Assembly: GCA_049487715.1 (NCBI GenBank)
Contig: CP150568.1
Span: 434,001-498,000, forward strand
Length of the DNA stretch: 64,000 bases
Origin: Pycnococcus provasolii
Taxonomy: Eukaryota; Chlorophyta; Pseudoscourfieldiophyceae; Pseudoscourfieldiales
Direction: 5' to 3'
The position numbers were made by a program, and so were the translations under genes. Shown here one piece after another: positions 62,077-64,000 of this stretch. The notes beneath the pieces are model-generated. The model did no database searches. It saw only the letters and a program-made list of their open reading frames with translations, and was not told the origin of the DNA. Numbering within the stretch: the first letter of the stretch is position 1; each line of letters starts with the position of its first letter.

Positions 62077-63762
62077 ATGGTGGCTGATGAGCCGCTCCAT
62101 GCTAATATGCACGTGGAGGCCACTGAGAGTCGTGGTACCGTTAAGGCCTTACCCTCCTCTCAGAAGCTTAAGAAGAAGAGAAAACGCTCATCATCATCGT
62201 CTTCTTCAAAAGCGTCTCTGGTCTCTTCAGTCTCTGCGTCAGTCTCAGCGGCCGACCTACTAGAAATACCTGGTTCGTCGCCCTTGAAGAAACACAAGAA
62301 AGAGAAGAAGAAGTCGTCTGAGAAGAAGTTGAAGTCTTCGCAGTCGTCGTCGAAGTCGTCGAAAGACAAGAAGAGAGAGAAGAAGGAGAAGGAGAAGGAG
62401 AAGAAATCTTCGTCTGGTGAGAAATCTAAGAAGAGAAGAAAACAAATTCTGCCGCCGCACAAGTTAAGGTTCGTCGTCGCGCCGATGGTGGGGGGAAGTG
62501 AGCTCGCGTTTCGCATGCTGTGCCGCAAGTACGGCGCCACGCTTGCATACACGCCGATGATGAGTGCGACGAAATTCGCACACGACGCCGAGTACCGCAA
62601 AGCGGAACTACAAACACACCCGACAGACCGGCCGCTTGTCGCGCACTTCAACGCGAACAATGCAAAGGACCTGCTCAGCGCGGCGAAGCTTGCGGCGCCG
62701 CACGTTGACGCCATCGACCTCAACCTCGGGTGCCCGCAGCGAATCGCGCACAGCGGGCACTTTGGAAGCTTCCTGCTCGGCGACGAGGACCGCGAACTCG
62801 TGCTTGGCATCGTACGCACGGTCGCTAAGGGCGTCGCGCCACTGCCCGTGTTCTGCAAGATACGCCTGCTCGACTCCACGGCGGCGACAGTTAAGCTGTG
62901 CGAGCAGCTGCGCGACGCGGGAGCAAGGCTGATTGCCGTCCACGCGAGACACCGCGTGCAGTACGACGGCAAGACGGGTCGCGCAGTGTCGCGGCAGGGG
63001 GCGGCGCACGTCGCGGAGGTGGCAGCAGTGAAGTCCGCGCTGGGAGACGACTTTCCGATCTTGTCGAACGGCAATACGCGCACGTGGGCAGACGTGGAGG
63101 CGAACTTGGCAAGTACGCGCGCAGATGGCGTGATGAGCGCCGAAGGTCTCCTCGACGACCCTGCGCTGTTTGCTCCCGGAGAAAACAAGCCCGACGCGTG
63201 TGCACTCGCGCTTGAGTACCTAGACCTCGTGGCGAAGCATCCTGTGAAGCACTCGACGGTGCTCTTCCACCTCCGCCGCATGCTACGCAATCCGCTGACG
63301 AAATTCCAGCTCACGGAGGAGATGATGTCGGCGAAGAATCTCGAGGAAGCTCGCAGCTTGGCGCATCGCCTCGCGGGGTATGCCCGTGGAGATATGGGGT
63401 TCACGTACGACACCGAGCGAGCGAAACGCGAGCGGGAGGCGGCGGCGCGACGTAAGGCGGAATTAGGACGGCGAAGGGACTACGATGCGCGCATGCGGCG
63501 AAAGGCTGCGCGTGAAGGTAAGCCGATGGACTATTACCTTGAGCAGGGCGCGTCGCCGCCGACGTTGGCTCAGCTCGAGGAGGCGCGATCGTTGCCCGAA
63601 GAGAAGCGCTTAGGGTGGTGGAAGGAGCGGTTTTCGCAGCATTGCTTTGCGCACCACCTGCAAGCCGGCGGATGCCAGCGCGAGCGCGCGTGCGCCTTCT
63701 TGCACGCGGACCCCTCCAATGCCGGCGCGTCTGAGCCGTCGTGGCTGGAGGAGAAACCATGA
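62077..63762 (+). CDS. DUS1: tRNA-dihydrouridine synthase, Dus1-like, with CCCH finger
   Basis: The product (561 aa) reduces uridine in the tRNA D-loop using FMN and NADPH. The first ~125 residues are Ser/Lys-rich (KKHKKEKKKSSEKK), likely nuclear or RNA-binding. The catalytic domain starts FVVAPMVGGSELAFRMLCR and has LAYTPMMSATKF, the catalytic Cys219 in LNLGCPQRIAHSGHFGSFL, VHARHR and LSNGNTRTW. These words fit Dus1 better than Dus2 or Dus3. The C-terminus carries a CCCH finger, C-x9-C-x5-C-x3-H (CFAHHLQAGGCQRERACAFLH). Zinc fingers are typical of Dus3, where they sit at the N-terminus, so this combination is unusual. The start lies 95 bp after a TTAGGG array. Confidence 0.9.
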   Translation: MVADEPLHANMHVEATESRGTVKALPSSQKLKKKRKRSSSSSSSKASLVSSVSASVSAADLLEIPGSSPLKKHKKEKKKSSEKKLKSSQSSSKSSKDKKREKKEKEKEKKSSSGEKSKKRRKQILPPHKLRFVVAPMVGGSELAFRMLCRKYGATLAYTPMMSATKFAHDAEYRKAELQTHPTDRPLVAHFNANNAKDLLSAAKLAAPHVDAIDLNLGCPQRIAHSGHFGSFLLGDEDRELVLGIVRTVAKGVAPLPVFCKIRLLDSTAATVKLCEQLRDAGARLIAVHARHRVQYDGKTGRAVSRQGAAHVAEVAAVKSALGDDFPILSNGNTRTWADVEANLASTRADGVMSAEGLLDDPALFAPGENKPDACALALEYLDLVAKHPVKHSTVLFHLRRMLRNPLTKFQLTEEMMSAKNLEEARSLAHRLAGYARGDMGFTYDTERAKREREAAARRKAELGRRRDYDARMRRKAAREGKPMDYYLEQGASPPTLAQLEEARSLPEEKRLGWWKERFSQHCFAHHLQAGGCQRERACAFLHADPSNAGASEPSWLEEKP

Positions 63763-64000
63763 CAGACTACCCTGTACTGTACTACGATAAAGTTATGATA
63801 TTCTATCCTATCCTTGATTTAATTTTACACATTTGTATTTGGCCAACGTGCGAGAGAGCGGATGGAGTGCGCCAATGAACTCACAAGAAACAAACAGAGC
63901 AGAGAGTAAAGTTTAGGACGTCGTATCTGTGGATAACTAGTTGGTTGGTTGGTAACGCGTATGGGACGCCAGGACGTGTGTGTGTGTGACGCCGTATCAT
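63763..64000 (+). other. 3' flank of the Dus1-like gene
   Basis: AT-rich with a TGTACTGTAC palindrome (about 63771-63781) just after the stop. No further gene is supported before the window ends. Confidence 0.5.

Noticed and set aside
62160-63413. 417-codon minus-strand frame over the Dus1-like gene
   Set aside because: Antisense shadow with Phe/Ser runs complementary to the Lys/Ser-rich tail.

Overview
This window is nuclear DNA of a small, gene-dense, photosynthetic eukaryote. Bacterial origin is excluded by snRNP SmF, kinesin, Pelota, a PWWP/SET histone methyltransferase, TIM8 and two genes with GT-AG introns. A plastid is indicated by RibBA with a targeting extension and by a DUF4336 protein carrying a twin-arginine thylakoid-type signal. 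Several clues favour a green alga of prasinophyte type: a five-finger plant-ZFN-like CCCH protein, a plant SCI1-like nuclear protein, and TGTAA motifs just downstream of at least nine stop codons, the usual green-algal polyadenylation signal. Against a typical green alga, the telomere-like arrays here are TTAGGG rather than TTTAGGG, so the lineage stays open. IQCH-like and kinesin genes hint at a flagellate ancestry.

Layout. 1-8.6 kb: 3' part of a two-pore K+ channel, RibBA, a repeat-rich spacer with a fold-back element, UDP-glucose dehydrogenase (one intron), a DOT1-like methyltransferase, SmF and a small membrane protein. 8.9-18.3 kb: IQCH-like ATP-grasp protein, an unexplained 1.3-kb gap, a 2OG-Fe(II) oxygenase, the DUF4336 plastid protein, Pelota and a small tail-anchored protein. 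19-30.3 kb: a secreted LPMO-like protein, a secreted double RCC1 propeller, an SCI1-like protein, an RRM-like protein, legumain (one intron) and the PWWP-SET methyltransferase. 30.3-43 kb: HROB-like OB-fold protein, a 1.9-kb gap, CCCH protein, YlqF-type GTPase, TIM8, SLC26 transporter, NTF2-like protein and a Cys-cluster protein. 43-54 kb: kinesin-7, an EF-hand/TIR-like/TPR protein, MoaE and several lineage-specific small or secreted genes. 54-64 kb: an orphan gene, an HRDC-PIF1 helicase, a degraded retroelement-like block bounded by identical 89-bp repeats, threonine dehydratase, an organelle-type orphan and a Dus1-like tRNA-dihydrouridine synthase with a CCCH finger.

Neighbouring genes mostly lie on opposite strands. 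Many convergent pairs are separated by under 160 bp, while divergent spacers are longer and hold regulatory-looking sequence. The most striking non-coding pattern is the placement of short TTAGGG/CCCTAA arrays about 80-100 bp upstream of many start codons, reminiscent of plant telo-box promoters. The genes do not form one pathway; they are housekeeping functions (riboflavin, molybdopterin, UDP-sugars, tRNA modification, splicing, ribosome rescue, mitochondrial import) mixed with lineage-specific signalling and secreted proteins.
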